From assembly GCA_050694175.1 (NCBI GenBank), contig JBOGXA010000020.1:3053-67052 (forward strand): a stretch of DNA of 64,000 bases. The letters are read 5' to 3'. A program made the translations under genes and the position numbers. The notes under the pieces were generated by a model that did no database searches, was not told where the DNA came from, and was given only the letters and a program-made list of their open reading frames with translations. Shown here piece by piece: positions 1 to 7,826 of the stretch. Every line of letters starts with the position of its first letter. Within the stretch, counting starts at the first letter, position 1. The stretch is from JBOGXA01 sp050694175. Its GTDB lineage: Bacteria; Actinomycetota; CADDZG01; WHSQ01.

Positions 1-216
1 TCGACCTCGGCGTTGGCGCGCCGGTTCAGCTCCGTGATGGTCTCCGTATCGAGCGCGGCGCTCACCTCGTCGAGAAGGTGCCTGATCTCGTTGTTCAAAA
101 CATCCTCACTAACCAACGGCGTGATGTTGCCGGCAGCCCGCAGGTCGCGATCGTCCTCCAACAGCCCGAACTCGACGCCCCCCGCGATGGAGCCGTTCGT
201 GGAGAACAAGAGCCCA
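1..216 (-). pseudogene. C-terminal remnant of an OpuAC/ProX-like glycine betaine ABC substrate-binding protein
   Basis: The minus-strand frame from about 216 down to the window edge reads LLFSTNGSIAGG, then LEDDRDLRAAGNITPLV, then LDEVSAALDTETITELN. This is the typical last third of an OpuAC-family periplasmic betaine/choline-binding protein, where a conserved 'open lobe' sequence is followed by the LNA/ELN helix. Upstream of about 217 the same frame becomes an arginine-rich stretch unlike the family, so the N-terminal two thirds are missing. The real C-terminus lies outside the window. I infer a deletion or rearrangement breakpoint near 217. There is no sign of the partner permease or ATPase. 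Confidence 0.6.
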
Positions 217-268
217 CGTCGATCGCACCTCGTCCGATGCCGCCTGAACCGGTGCGCGTTCCACATCG

Positions 269-514
269 GTGTATGTGGGTGTAGAGGATTCCGCGTCTTT
301 AGCCGGCGAACGAACGATCACGACGATTACCGGTTTTGCCGGCCACGGGACCTCGTCGTTCGTCATGAACAACCGGGTGGAGATGTTTCGGTTCACCGAC
401 ATCCTCACCAACGACGCAGGCGATCGCATCCGAGCCCAAGGCGTGTTCGTGCTCGACATCTCCAACGACCCCGCCAGGGTCGACAGGTTCGTATTGACCT
501 GCCTCGGGGGCTGA
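269..514 (+). CDS. Hypothetical protein, probably a C-terminal fragment of an exported protein
   Basis: An 81-residue frame with a GTG start reads as alternating beta-strand-like segments (TITTITGFAG, EMFRFTDILTN, IRAQGVFVLDI) and ends in CLGG. No ribosome-binding site precedes it, and an in-frame stop lies just upstream at about 240. It probably lost its N-terminus at the same junction that truncates the opposing OpuAC remnant. The composition looks like real protein, but I do not recognise a family. Confidence 0.35.
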   Translation: MYVGVEDSASLAGERTITTITGFAGHGTSSFVMNNRVEMFRFTDILTNDAGDRIRAQGVFVLDISNDPARVDRFVLTCLGG

Positions 515-700
515 TCACGAGAACTTGCACATCTGGACCTCGTTACAACGAGACCATTGAACTGCGCCGCGGCCGGCAATGGCCGCGGCGACGAGAAAGG
601 AGATGACTGGGGGCGGGAGGCGCAGCTCCCGATCCGCCGTCAGGGTTCGCCCGCGGTGGCGCCACGTAATCGATCCACATGAGAAAGAGGATTAAGAACC

Positions 701-1267
701 ATGAAGAAGGTAAGACAGGGAGAAGAAGGAGACAGGAAAGCTAGTCGTCTGAACTGGGTCATCGTGGCCGGCCTGGGGGCCGTGCTACTCGGCGGTGTCA
801 CCTCCGTCTTCGCGGCAACCAGTGTGATCAGAGGCACCGGCACCATGGCGCACTACGAGCCGTTCGACGGCCCCGCGACGATGACCTCGCGGAGTCTCTT
901 TATCGAACCAAATGAAGTGTTGCCCTGGCACCAGCACCCGGGGATCGGCGCTTACACCATCGTAAAGACCGGCACGCTGACGGTAGAAGATGGCTGCGGC
1001 GGCGAGGTCGTGTACCCACAAGGGACGGCGTTCATCGAGCCCCCGGGGCGCGTCCACAGGGGGATAGCCGGTGACGTCGCCGTCGAAACCGTACAGACCT
1101 TCTTGGTCCCGGCGGGTTCGGCGTTTTCAGTGAACGTTCCAAAGGGGTGCGGAGCACCGCTGGTGGTCGACGAGTGCAAGGTCGGTGGCTGGCGTGCATT
1201 TACGTATCCACGGACCTTCTCGAATCAAGGCGACTGCATAGGGTTCGTTCACCGGAGCGACGGCTGA
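701..1267 (+). CDS. Cupin-domain protein with an N-terminal membrane anchor/signal segment
   Basis: This 188-residue protein starts at an ATG preceded by a GAAAGAGGA-like ribosome-binding site. Residues 1-17 are charged, and about 18-38 form a hydrophobic segment (WVIVAGLGAVLLGG) ending at an AATS-like cleavage region, so the protein is exported or anchored. The rest is a cupin barrel: WHQHPG supplies the first metal-ligand histidines, and PGRVHRG carries the last histidine. Four cysteines (DGCGG, PKGCG, DECK, GDCIG) suggest disulfides outside the cytoplasm. It stands alone between degraded DNA. A very short acidic frame follows at 1273-1320 and is not called. The substrate is unknown. Confidence 0.75.
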   Translation: MKKVRQGEEGDRKASRLNWVIVAGLGAVLLGGVTSVFAATSVIRGTGTMAHYEPFDGPATMTSRSLFIEPNEVLPWHQHPGIGAYTIVKTGTLTVEDGCGGEVVYPQGTAFIEPPGRVHRGIAGDVAVETVQTFLVPAGSAFSVNVPKGCGAPLVVDECKVGGWRAFTYPRTFSNQGDCIGFVHRSDG

Positions 1268-1356
1268 GGAGGATGATGGGCGACGACTCGGAAAGCAACT
1301 CGGATTCGGACAGCGACTAGCGCCGAGCTGTAGCTCACACGAAGGTTGTGACACGG

Positions 1357-1408
1357 CGAGAGCCTCCATCACGGTTGGGTGACGACTCCGACCGAGTGGA
1401 GGCTCTCG
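1357..1408. repeat. 12-bp perfect inverted repeat, possible terminator
   Basis: CGAGAGCCTCCA at 1357-1368 is the exact reverse complement of TGGAGGCTCTCG at 1397-1408, with a 28-bp loop. It lies about 90 bp after the cupin stop. No T-run follows, so if it ends transcription it is not a canonical intrinsic terminator. It could also be a protein-binding palindrome or an end of a lost element. Confidence 0.5.
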
Positions 1409-1748
1409 TAGCCTATGGCTAGGGCGAAACTGACCCCGGTAGGCAGTTTGCCGCAGCATGTGAGGCGATGGAGCCATCCTCTAGCGCCAGGAGAGTCGCT
1501 TTCGCACAGCTCACGCCCGCTCCCCTGTCTCCTTTTCCTTTCGACCTCTCCATTTACTCCAGCGGGCGACGTGGGCAGCGAGCATTAACCTCTTGACGTG
1601 AACGTCGCCGCCTGCGCCACGATCCGCAACAACGCACGCCAAATACCTTTCATCCAGCGACGGGATCTCGACGTGTGGGAATGTCCCGGCGGGGCCGCTC
1701 ACTCGGACGAAGCTCCACGGGATGCAGTCGTGCGCTCACCATCACCCG
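1409..1748. other. Intergenic stretch with no recognised gene
   Basis: No frame here has a plausible start, ribosome-binding site and protein-like composition. It leads into the conserved tail and tRNA-Lys scar that follow, and I take it as the decayed end of an integrated segment. Confidence 0.5.
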
Positions 1749-1937
1749 TGACGCGGAATTGACGCGGTAATTGACCAGATCAGTTCGGACGCGAACGTAC
1801 GACTCAGGAAGTCGAAGAGTTGCTGGCTGCGGAGACGTTAGCCATCCAGGTTCGCGAGGGCTCCTCAGAAGCACTCAGGACGCTGGGAGAAAGACTCTTA
1901 ATCCGTAGGTTCAGGGTTCGATTCCCTGGCGACCCAC
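1749..1937 (+). repeat. Conserved ~190-bp tail, copy A, ending in a tRNA-Lys 3' scar
   Basis: This block aligns almost end to end, with one indel, to 6037-6226. It begins with the doubled motif TGACGCGGAATTGACGCGG and runs through shared text such as CTCAGGAAGTCGAAG. It finishes with about 50 identical bases that are the 3' half of a tRNA. Two equal-length tails ending at the same tRNA base are what repeated site-specific integration would leave. The doubled TTGACGCGG could be an arm-type recombinase site; that part is inference. Confidence 0.7.
1893..1937 (+). other. tRNA-Lys(CTT) 3'-half attachment scar, copy A
   Basis: The sequence holds the anticodon loop CTCTTAA (anticodon CTT), the 3' anticodon strand TCCGT, the T arm AGGGTTCGATTCCCT and the acceptor strand GCGACCCAC. 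The 5' half is absent: no D arm precedes it and the 5' anticodon strand does not pair. It is therefore a remnant of a tRNA used as an integration site, not a functional tRNA. Confidence 0.75.
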
Positions 1938-2052
1938 CTCTGACCAGCGGTTTCGCGTTGGGTTCGATGATCGTCCGTTGCCCATTGACGCGGAAGTGTC
2001 GCGCAACTTGACGCGGAAGCTTGCGATCGTCGCCGCGCCGCCATCATCCGAG

Positions 2053-2331
2053 GTTGCATTTGGCCTGCGCAACGCAGTCTTGGTCGCGCGCATACCCGCC
2101 CGCGAGACACCAACGAACCCGGGAAGTTCGTTGTCATGGGGGGCCCTCGATTGTCTTCGGGTGTCCAGCCTCCGATCGTCATGGCCGATGAGCGGCGAGC
2201 CGCGGTACTCCTAGCCCCCCGCCGCACCTACACCAACCCGGTTCGAGTTGCATTTGGCTTGCTCAACACACTCTTGGTCGCGGGAATGGAAGCCCGCGAG
2301 TCACCCAACGAAGCGGCAAGTCCGTTGTTAC
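2053..2331 (+). repeat. Diverged ~85-bp direct repeat, 194-bp spacing
   Basis: GTTGCATTTGGC at 2053 and again at 2247 open two blocks of about 85 bp that share CTTGGTCGCG, CCCGCGAG and CCAACGAA in the same order. Overall identity is roughly three in four by eye. They lie between the tRNA scar and the TPR regulator. Neither strand gives a convincing gene, so I list it as non-coding repeat of unknown role. Confidence 0.55.
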
Positions 2332-2341
2332 AGCGTCGATG

Positions 2342-4411
2342 TCAAAACTCCCACCCGGCAGGGGCGCGAGGGTCGGGAAGGTAGGCGCAATACGTACCCG
2401 TGCGGATGGTACGGCTGAGATGCTCGCCGAGCTGAGGATGGTGCTCGGCGATCCGGGTAATCGCTTGGCGGACCGCGCGGGTCACACCGGCTCGAGCGCG
2501 CTCGGACGCGGACGCGGCTCGTCGATCACGACCACCCAAGCCAAACGCGCGCGCGAGCTCTCGAACGAGGAAGTCGCGCTCGGCGTCAGCCTGCGCGGCC
2601 CGCTCGGCGTCTCCGATCGCCCGCGCTTGCCCGATGTCGTCTTCGATCTCGGCGAGGCGTCTGCGGTACGCGTCCTTGGCTCGCGCGTCGAGGATCTCGC
2701 CCGCGTCGCCGAGTACCGAGCGCGGCAGGCCGGCCGCTTGGCTGCTGTCTACCTGCGCACGGCTGCCCGTCTCGGCGGCGACGAGGTCCAGCACGTGGTA
2801 CTCCCGGCCCGGATCGGCGAGGAGCCGCGCGAGGTATCGCATGCCCTTGAGGTCGCGCAGGCGGACGGTGTGCCCTTCGAAGATCACCGACCAGTAGTCA
2901 CCCTCGTGACGAAAGACGTTGAAGCTCGCAACCGGCTGCTCGTCGAGTATGTCGGGGTGCTCCACGTGAACTGGTGGGGCCACCGACGGCGTGGCTTCCA
3001 TCCCTTCGAGGATCGTGCTGGCCGCTTGGCGCTCCAAGACGGCCCGGTGCTCGCTGCCGCTGGCGCGGTGAGCCTCGGCGAGGGCCATGCGTGCGACCGC
3101 CGCCTCGTACGGGGCGCCGACTTCGTTCCAGAGTCGCACCGCTTCAGACATGGACTGTTCCGCGCCCGCCGCATCGCCGTCGGCGAGCCGCACCCTTCCT
3201 CGAGCGAGGGCTGCGCTGGCGACCAACGCTTTGCTCTCGAATCGGGCGGCTACGAGCTCCAGCTCGTCGGCGGCCGATCGGGCCCGGCCGATGTCGCCGA
3301 TCGCGATCTCGATCTCGACCTGCGCCTCGAGCAGCGGCGCGCGCTGCAGGTGCGTGTTCGGTGGTCGCTCCTTCGAGGGCACCCGCAAGGGCCACTCGAG
3401 CGCGTCTCTTATGGAGGCAGCCGCGGTGGCCGCGTCGCCTTGGGCCAGACGCACCAGCGCGAGACCCGGTTGAGGATCCCACCCGGCACGATGAGCCGCC
3501 AAGAGAGCTTCCTCCGCGCCCGCGATCTCTCCCTTGTGAAGTCGGATCCGTCCGAGCTCGTTCAGCGGCCACCCGAGCTCGCGTCGCAAGTAGGGGCGCA
3601 GTTCCTCGCACGCCGCGAGCGCCTGACTCTCCGCCTCGTTGCACGACCCGCGCAGCCTGAGGATCTCGGCGCGGTGGACCCGGCAGCGACCGTGGAGGCT
3701 CCCGATGGCATTCGTCTCGCACCACCGCTCCATCGCCTCGGTCCACTCCTCGGCGACGTCATACTGCGCGAGGCCCTGCAGGGCGCACACGAGTTCGCAG
3801 TAGACGATTCCTGTCGAGAGCGGATCGAGGTCCCCGGAGACCGTCGCCACCCCGACCTCGTGGAGCAGCGCCAGACCTTGCTGGACATCGCCGTCCAGGA
3901 TGATCAGCCGCGCCTCTGCTACCCGTCCGAGGGCGCACGCCGCCTGGTCACACTTCGAACCAACCTCGATGGCACGCCGGGCCCACGGCCGAGCGCCGGG
4001 CATGTCGCCAGTCAGCATCCGCTCGTAGGTGCGGACGACCGCAAACCACGCGTGCGCCGGCGTCTCACCCCGACCCTCGAGAAGCCGCTCCGCTCGTGCC
4101 AACCAGCCGCGCACCGGTGCCATGAGCGCAGTGTCGAAGAGCAGGTGCATCGCGACGCGAACGGCCGCACCTGCTGCCGCGACCTGGTCACCGGCCTGCA
4201 TGCACGCCGCGTGGGCACGCTCCCACGCCTCGATGGTCACATCGAGATGGCCGGCCGCGTAGGCGACCTCGCCAAGCACCGGTAGATCCGTGGGGCCCAG
4301 GAGGCCGTCCGCGTCCGCCTCCATGAGGAGGTCGAAGGCCTGCCGCAGGTCTCCTCGGGCTGCCGCGTCACGTGCGCGCTCAACGACGACAAGACCAGCG
4401 CCATCGCTCAT
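2342..4411 (-). CDS. TPR-rich regulator-like protein, actinobacterial LuxR/MalT C-terminal type
   Basis: This is a 689-residue protein. I chose the start at 4411 over one 42 bp upstream because GGGAGG sits 7 bases before it. Most of the protein (about residues 10-450) is a chain of helical repeats (AAGAAVRVAMHLL, AHAWFAVVRTYERML, LARGRVRLADGDA) as in TPR solenoids of large ATP-dependent regulators. A separate C-terminal domain starts near FRHEGDYWSVIFEG and includes LRDLKGMRYLARLL and a long charged helix. I see no N-terminal ATPase or Walker motif and no clear helix-turn-helix, so it is either a stand-alone effector half or a split relative of these regulators. It is divergent from the tautomerase gene and may control it. 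Confidence 0.7.
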   Translation of the reverse strand: MSDGAGLVVVERARDAAARGDLRQAFDLLMEADADGLLGPTDLPVLGEVAYAAGHLDVTIEAWERAHAACMQAGDQVAAAGAAVRVAMHLLFDTALMAPVRGWLARAERLLEGRGETPAHAWFAVVRTYERMLTGDMPGARPWARRAIEVGSKCDQAACALGRVAEARLIILDGDVQQGLALLHEVGVATVSGDLDPLSTGIVYCELVCALQGLAQYDVAEEWTEAMERWCETNAIGSLHGRCRVHRAEILRLRGSCNEAESQALAACEELRPYLRRELGWPLNELGRIRLHKGEIAGAEEALLAAHRAGWDPQPGLALVRLAQGDAATAAASIRDALEWPLRVPSKERPPNTHLQRAPLLEAQVEIEIAIGDIGRARSAADELELVAARFESKALVASAALARGRVRLADGDAAGAEQSMSEAVRLWNEVGAPYEAAVARMALAEAHRASGSEHRAVLERQAASTILEGMEATPSVAPPVHVEHPDILDEQPVASFNVFRHEGDYWSVIFEGHTVRLRDLKGMRYLARLLADPGREYHVLDLVAAETGSRAQVDSSQAAGLPRSVLGDAGEILDARAKDAYRRRLAEIEDDIGQARAIGDAERAAQADAERDFLVRELARAFGLGGRDRRAASASERARAGVTRAVRQAITRIAEHHPQLGEHLSRTIRTGTYCAYLPDPRAPAGWEF

Positions 4412-4465
4412 CGCACGCCTCCCGAATCCGTGGCCGATCGGAGCCCGGGTCAACCGGTGCCGAAC

Positions 4466-4482
4466 GTAACCGTGAGGGTTAC
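4466..4482. promoter_or_regulatory. Palindromic candidate operator between regulator and tautomerase
   Basis: GTAACC at 4466-4471 and GGTTAC at 4477-4482 form a perfect 6-bp inverted repeat around GTGAG. It lies in the 140-bp divergent promoter, 55 bp from the regulator start and 70 bp from the tautomerase start, where a shared operator would be expected. The assignment rests on symmetry and position only. Confidence 0.4.
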
Positions 4483-4551
4483 CGCCGTAACAGTCTTACT
4501 CACGCCTTCGGGTTGCGCGTCGAGAGTCGATGCGACGGAAGGAGACCTGTA

Positions 4552-4782
4552 ATGCCGCTCATCAATGTCAAGCTGATCGAAGGCGTGTTCGACGCCGCCC
4601 AGAAGCGGGAGATCGTGGAGAAGCTGACCGAAGCCATGGTCAGCATCGAGGGGGAGAACATGCGGCCGGTGACGTGGTGCGTCGTCGAGGAGGTGCGTAG
4701 CGGCGACTGGGGCATCGGGGGTAACCCGCTCACCACGGCCGACGTAAAGAACCTGGCCGCTGGGCAACCCGCGGCGGTCTAG
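4552..4782 (+). CDS. 4-oxalocrotonate tautomerase-family enzyme
   Basis: This is a 76-residue protein with a strong ribosome-binding site (GGAAGGAG) 7 bases before its ATG. After Met removal the N-terminus is Pro-Leu-Ile-Asn-Val, giving the catalytic Pro1 of the tautomerase superfamily. The helix EKLTEAMVSI and the later strand TWCVVEEVRSGDWGIGG match the small hexameric 4-OT layout and length. Family members move protons between enol and keto forms of unsaturated acids, but the substrate here is not evident. An alpha/beta hydrolase follows 109 bp downstream on the same strand, suggesting one transcript. Confidence 0.85.
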   Translation: MPLINVKLIEGVFDAAQKREIVEKLTEAMVSIEGENMRPVTWCVVEEVRSGDWGIGGNPLTTADVKNLAAGQPAAV

Positions 4783-4891
4783 CGACAAGGCCCGCCTGCC
4801 GAGGCGCCGGCACCGAAGCATCCTCGCCTGGCCACGGCTCGACCAGTACCGCAACTTGATGGCACGACCGCAACACGAACGAGGAGAACTC

Positions 4892-5710
4892 ATGAAGACC
4901 GCAAAGGTCAACGGCGTAGAGCTTGAATACGAGGTGGTTGGATCGGGCGAACCCACGCTGCTGATAGACATGCTCATCGCCGATTGCTTCGTGCCGATCC
5001 TCTCGGAACCGTCGCTGGACCGTTACCAGCTGATCCGATACCACAAGCGGGGTTGGGTCGGCAGTACCCACACTCCTCCGCCGGTGAGGATCGACGACCA
5101 CGGCGACGACGCCGCAGCTTTGCTCGACCATCTCGGTGTACGGCGCGCTCACATCGTGGGTCACTCTACCGGCGCGTCGATCGGAGCCCAACTCGCCGTC
5201 GACTATCCCGACAAGGTGCACACGCTCACCCTCTTGGAGCCAACGCTCGTGTCGTTGCCACTGGGTCAGGAGTTCCTGAAAGCTGCAGGCCCCGTGTTCG
5301 AGGCGTATGGAAGCGGCGACCACGCGGGTGCGTTTTCGATGTTCGTGGCCGCCGCGAGCGGCCTCGGATGGGAAGCATGTCGAGCGCTGCTCGAGGAACG
5401 GATCCCCGGTGTCGTCACGCAGTCGATCAAAGACGCCGACACCTTCTTCGGCATCGAGCTACCATCACTCCCGGTCTGGACGTTCGGCCCCGAGCAGGCA
5501 GCCGCGATCCACAGGCCGGTCCTATCCGTGATCGGAGCGCAGACCCAGCCCCTGTGGGAGGAGATCGCCGAGTTCCTGCGCTCTTCACTCCCATACATCG
5601 AGGAATGCACGATTGAGGGGGCGGGTCACCTCCTGCAGATCCAGCAGCCGGAACCCGTCGCTCGAGCGATCGCTGAATTCCTGGGGCGAAACTCCATGGC
5701 CGGCGACTGA
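4892..5710 (+). CDS. Alpha/beta hydrolase
   Basis: This is a 272-residue protein. The start at 4892 is chosen because GAGGAG lies 5 bases upstream; an in-frame ATG 36 bp earlier lacks this. The nucleophile elbow GHSTG places the serine at about residue 92. A late acid-bearing loop and GAGHLLQIQQP supply the expected catalytic histidine. There is no signal peptide, so it acts in the cytoplasm. Paired with the tautomerase and divergent from the TPR regulator, it may belong to a small inducible detoxification or catabolic unit. The exact ester, lactone or C-C substrate cannot be read from the sequence. Confidence 0.8.
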   Translation: MKTAKVNGVELEYEVVGSGEPTLLIDMLIADCFVPILSEPSLDRYQLIRYHKRGWVGSTHTPPPVRIDDHGDDAAALLDHLGVRRAHIVGHSTGASIGAQLAVDYPDKVHTLTLLEPTLVSLPLGQEFLKAAGPVFEAYGSGDHAGAFSMFVAAASGLGWEACRALLEERIPGVVTQSIKDADTFFGIELPSLPVWTFGPEQAAAIHRPVLSVIGAQTQPLWEEIAEFLRSSLPYIEECTIEGAGHLLQIQQPEPVARAIAEFLGRNSMAGD

Positions 5711-6036
5711 CGCCGGGGTCCAACAGACAGGGGGCTGGCACGGCTCTCGAGATGTCCCCGACGCGCCGGTTGACAACCGCTGAACAACCGAAACCAACCA
5801 GGAGAACCATGGACCTTGTCAAAGTGAAGTTCATGAGAAGGTGCACTCTTCGAACGGCCTCGTGTCGTGGGGAAATGCTGGCGTGAAGTTTGCCGGACAC
5901 AAGAACAAGTCGATGTCGTTGAAGTAGCTGACAAGCAGAAAGCGATCCCCGTAACCGGGTTGGAGCGCGCCACATTGAAGGTGGACCGGGTGATCCGAAA
6001 TGGCGCTAGCGGCCGCCCGCGCTTCATAAGGGTCGT
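5711..6036. other. Intergenic stretch with an aborted gene start
   Basis: At 5801-5813 there is a good ribosome-binding site and ATG (AGGAGAACC ATG), but its frame (MDLVKVKFMRR...) stops after about 25 codons in unrelated-looking sequence. It looks like the start of a gene cut off where the conserved tail at 6037 was joined. Nothing else here is supported. Confidence 0.4.
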
Positions 6037-6226
6037 TGACGCGAAATTGACGCGGTAATTGGCGAGTGCAGTTCGGATACGAACGTACAACTCAGGAAGT
6101 CGAAGGATTGCTGGCCTGCTGAAACGTTAGCAATCAGGACTCACAAAGGCTTCTCAGAAGCGCTCAGGACGCCAGGAGAAAGACTCTTAATCCGTAGGTT
6201 CAGGGTTCGATTCCCTGGCGACCCAC
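6037..6226 (+). repeat. Conserved ~190-bp tail, copy B, ending in a tRNA-Lys 3' scar
   Basis: This is the second copy of the tail at 1749-1937. It opens with TGACGCGAAATTGACGCGG and ends at the same acceptor-stem base (GCGACCCAC). The body has drifted by scattered substitutions while the last ~50 bp are identical, as expected if selection or recombination keeps the crossover region uniform. Confidence 0.7.
6182..6226 (+). other. tRNA-Lys(CTT) 3'-half attachment scar, copy B
   Basis: It is identical to copy A across the anticodon loop, T arm and acceptor 3' strand. No D arm precedes it. It bounds the right side of a 4.29-kb segment carrying the TPR regulator, tautomerase and hydrolase. Confidence 0.75.
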
Positions 6227-6288
6227 GTCTATTTTCCCAGGTCAGGAGCCCCTCCCAAAGCTCCTCGGGATTCGACGAAATCGGTTAA

Positions 6289-6310
6289 CGACACGTTTTC
6301 GACACGCGCG
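6289..6310 (+). repeat. Repeated CGACACG-TTTCGACACG motif, copy 1
   Basis: Two CGACACG units 10 bases apart lie just right of scar B. The same 22 bases recur at 13916 with one change. Short tandem motifs beside a tRNA scar resemble arm-type sites bound by tyrosine integrases; this is inference from position. Confidence 0.45.
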
Positions 6311-6395
6311 CCACCGATTTTCCATCGGTTTTCACACCACTGATTTTGAACGCCGGTTTTCGGAGTCGAGCCTGTGCGCCGCAGACCCCGGGGAG

Positions 6396-7574
6396 CGTGA
6401 AGGGTGCACAAACTCAGGTCCGTCATGCTGCCGCCTCATAGTATTCGTGCAGCAGCCCGCCAAGTCGATCTCGCCGACGCACCCTTGAGTCAACGGGAAG
6501 CGGCGTCCTCTCGAACTCTTCCTGCTCCGGTGCTTGAAGTTGCAGCGCACGGTGAGGTCGGTTGTAATGATGGATGTAGATCCTAAGGACGCGCTCGAGG
6601 TGGCGTCTGGAGAGGATGAGCAGCCAGTCCAGGCACTCCGTCCTCACGGTTCGGATCCATCGCTCGCAGATGGCGTTGGCACGAGGCGCCCTGATGGGAG
6701 TGCGGACTACCTGGAGGCCTTCGGTCGCAACACCTCATCGAAAGACCGCAGAACTTGGCGTCGCGGTCATGGATGAGAAACCGGAGCGGCTGTGCTCGTT
6801 CGTCGAGGTGGAAAGCGAAGTTTCTCGCCTGCTGCACCACCCTGGCTCCGTCGGGGTTGGTGGTGCAACCGGCGAGATGGACGCGTCTTGTCGCGAGCTC
6901 GATGAGCACCAGAACCTAGATTCGTTTGAGCCACACGGTTTCGACGGTGAAGAAGTCGCACGCCACCATGCTCGAAGCCTGCTGGGCTAAGAACTGCCGC
7001 CAGGTCATCCCACGTCGGCGTGGCGCCGGCCCAAGGCCGCGGCGGGCGAGCAGCTTTCTGATCGCCGTCGCCGATGCATTTCGCCCGAGCTTTAAGAGCT
7101 CGCCCTGGATTCGCTTGTAACCCCATCTCAGGTTCTCCTTCGCCAGGCGCAGGATCAACTCTTGCACCTCTGTCGGCAGCGGCGGCCTGCCCGGACGACG
7201 CTTTCCGTATCGAGCCCACCTCCAGCGAACCAGCTCCCGGTGCCAGCGCAGCAGCGTCCTTGGGGTCACGAGGAAACGCTCCCAGCGAGCCCGTGGGAGT
7301 CGTCGAGCCGCAGCTGCGAGAAATGCCCGGTCGGAACGTCGAAAGCGGGGCCGCTTGTTCTGTCGCCGAAGGACGCTCAATTCGTGACGGAGCACGACGA
7401 TTTCAAGATCCTTGGCGGCCTCGCCTTGGCCATCTCGAACCAGAAGCCTGAGCAACATCCGAATCACCAGGTACATGAGCAATAGAAGCATTGGCCTCCC
7501 TCGTTTGATTGGGCTAACGAGGAACACCAACGAGTCGTGGTCACGGGGGGAATCGAGTTAGTGCACCCTTCACG
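6396..7574 (-). mobile_element. Decayed insertion sequence with 14-bp perfect terminal inverted repeats
   Basis: CGTGAAGGGTGCAC at 6396-6409 is matched by its exact complement GTGCACCCTTCACG at 7561-7574. The match continues inward with one mismatch (AAACTC/TAACTC). The 1.18-kb element carries one DDE transposase reading leftward and nothing else. No clear target duplication is visible. The transposase is broken, so the copy is dead unless supplied in trans. Confidence 0.8.
6423..7530 (-). pseudogene. Transposase pseudogene, rve/DDE integrase-core type
   Basis: The N-terminal part has the helix-turn-helix region of the large actinobacterial family with VVLRHELSVLRRQ and PRTLLRWHRELV, then LRWGYKRIQGEL. 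The catalytic residues are spread over frames: Asp in ACDFF, Asp in IHDRDAKF, Glu in ICERWIRT. The reading frame is broken by an in-frame TAG at 6916-6918, where the family usually has Tyr (WLKRI-stop-VLVLIELATRR). Two or more frameshifts follow between about 6690 and 6745, after DAKF. All domains remain recognisable, so inactivation is fairly recent. Confidence 0.8.
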
Positions 7575-7826
7575 GGTTCCACGTTGATTTGAGTATCTCG
7601 TCGCCTGGGACAGTTAGTACCAAAGAGGCACTTATTCTCCCAGCGTCGTGCCACACGCCGGGCCTTCTCGCAGCCCACAGGCCCGTGCGCTCGCACCTTG
7701 AACCATCCTGCCCCTGGACCCGCACTATGACCGCACCGACGGGTTGCATTGTGAGCAGCCGCTGGGGAAGCCAAAGGCAGCGTCCCCGCGGTAACCGTGG
7801 CCGCGGCCACTACGGGATGAACGCGC
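7575..7826. other. Short spacer without a recognised gene
   Basis: This stretch lies between the insertion sequence and the metalloprotease stop. I see no credible reading frame, RNA gene or strong hairpin. Confidence 0.4.

Noticed and set aside
1898..2227. Minus-strand frame ending in ...ARESNPEPTD
   Set aside because: Same artefact: antisense of tRNA scar A plus the direct-repeat region. No ribosome-binding site or protein-like composition.
2339..4285. Long plus-strand open frame opposite the TPR regulator
   Set aside because: It is the antisense shadow of the regulator gene: Arg-rich, no ribosome-binding site, no recognisable domain. The minus-strand frame has TPR-like repeats and a strong ribosome-binding site.
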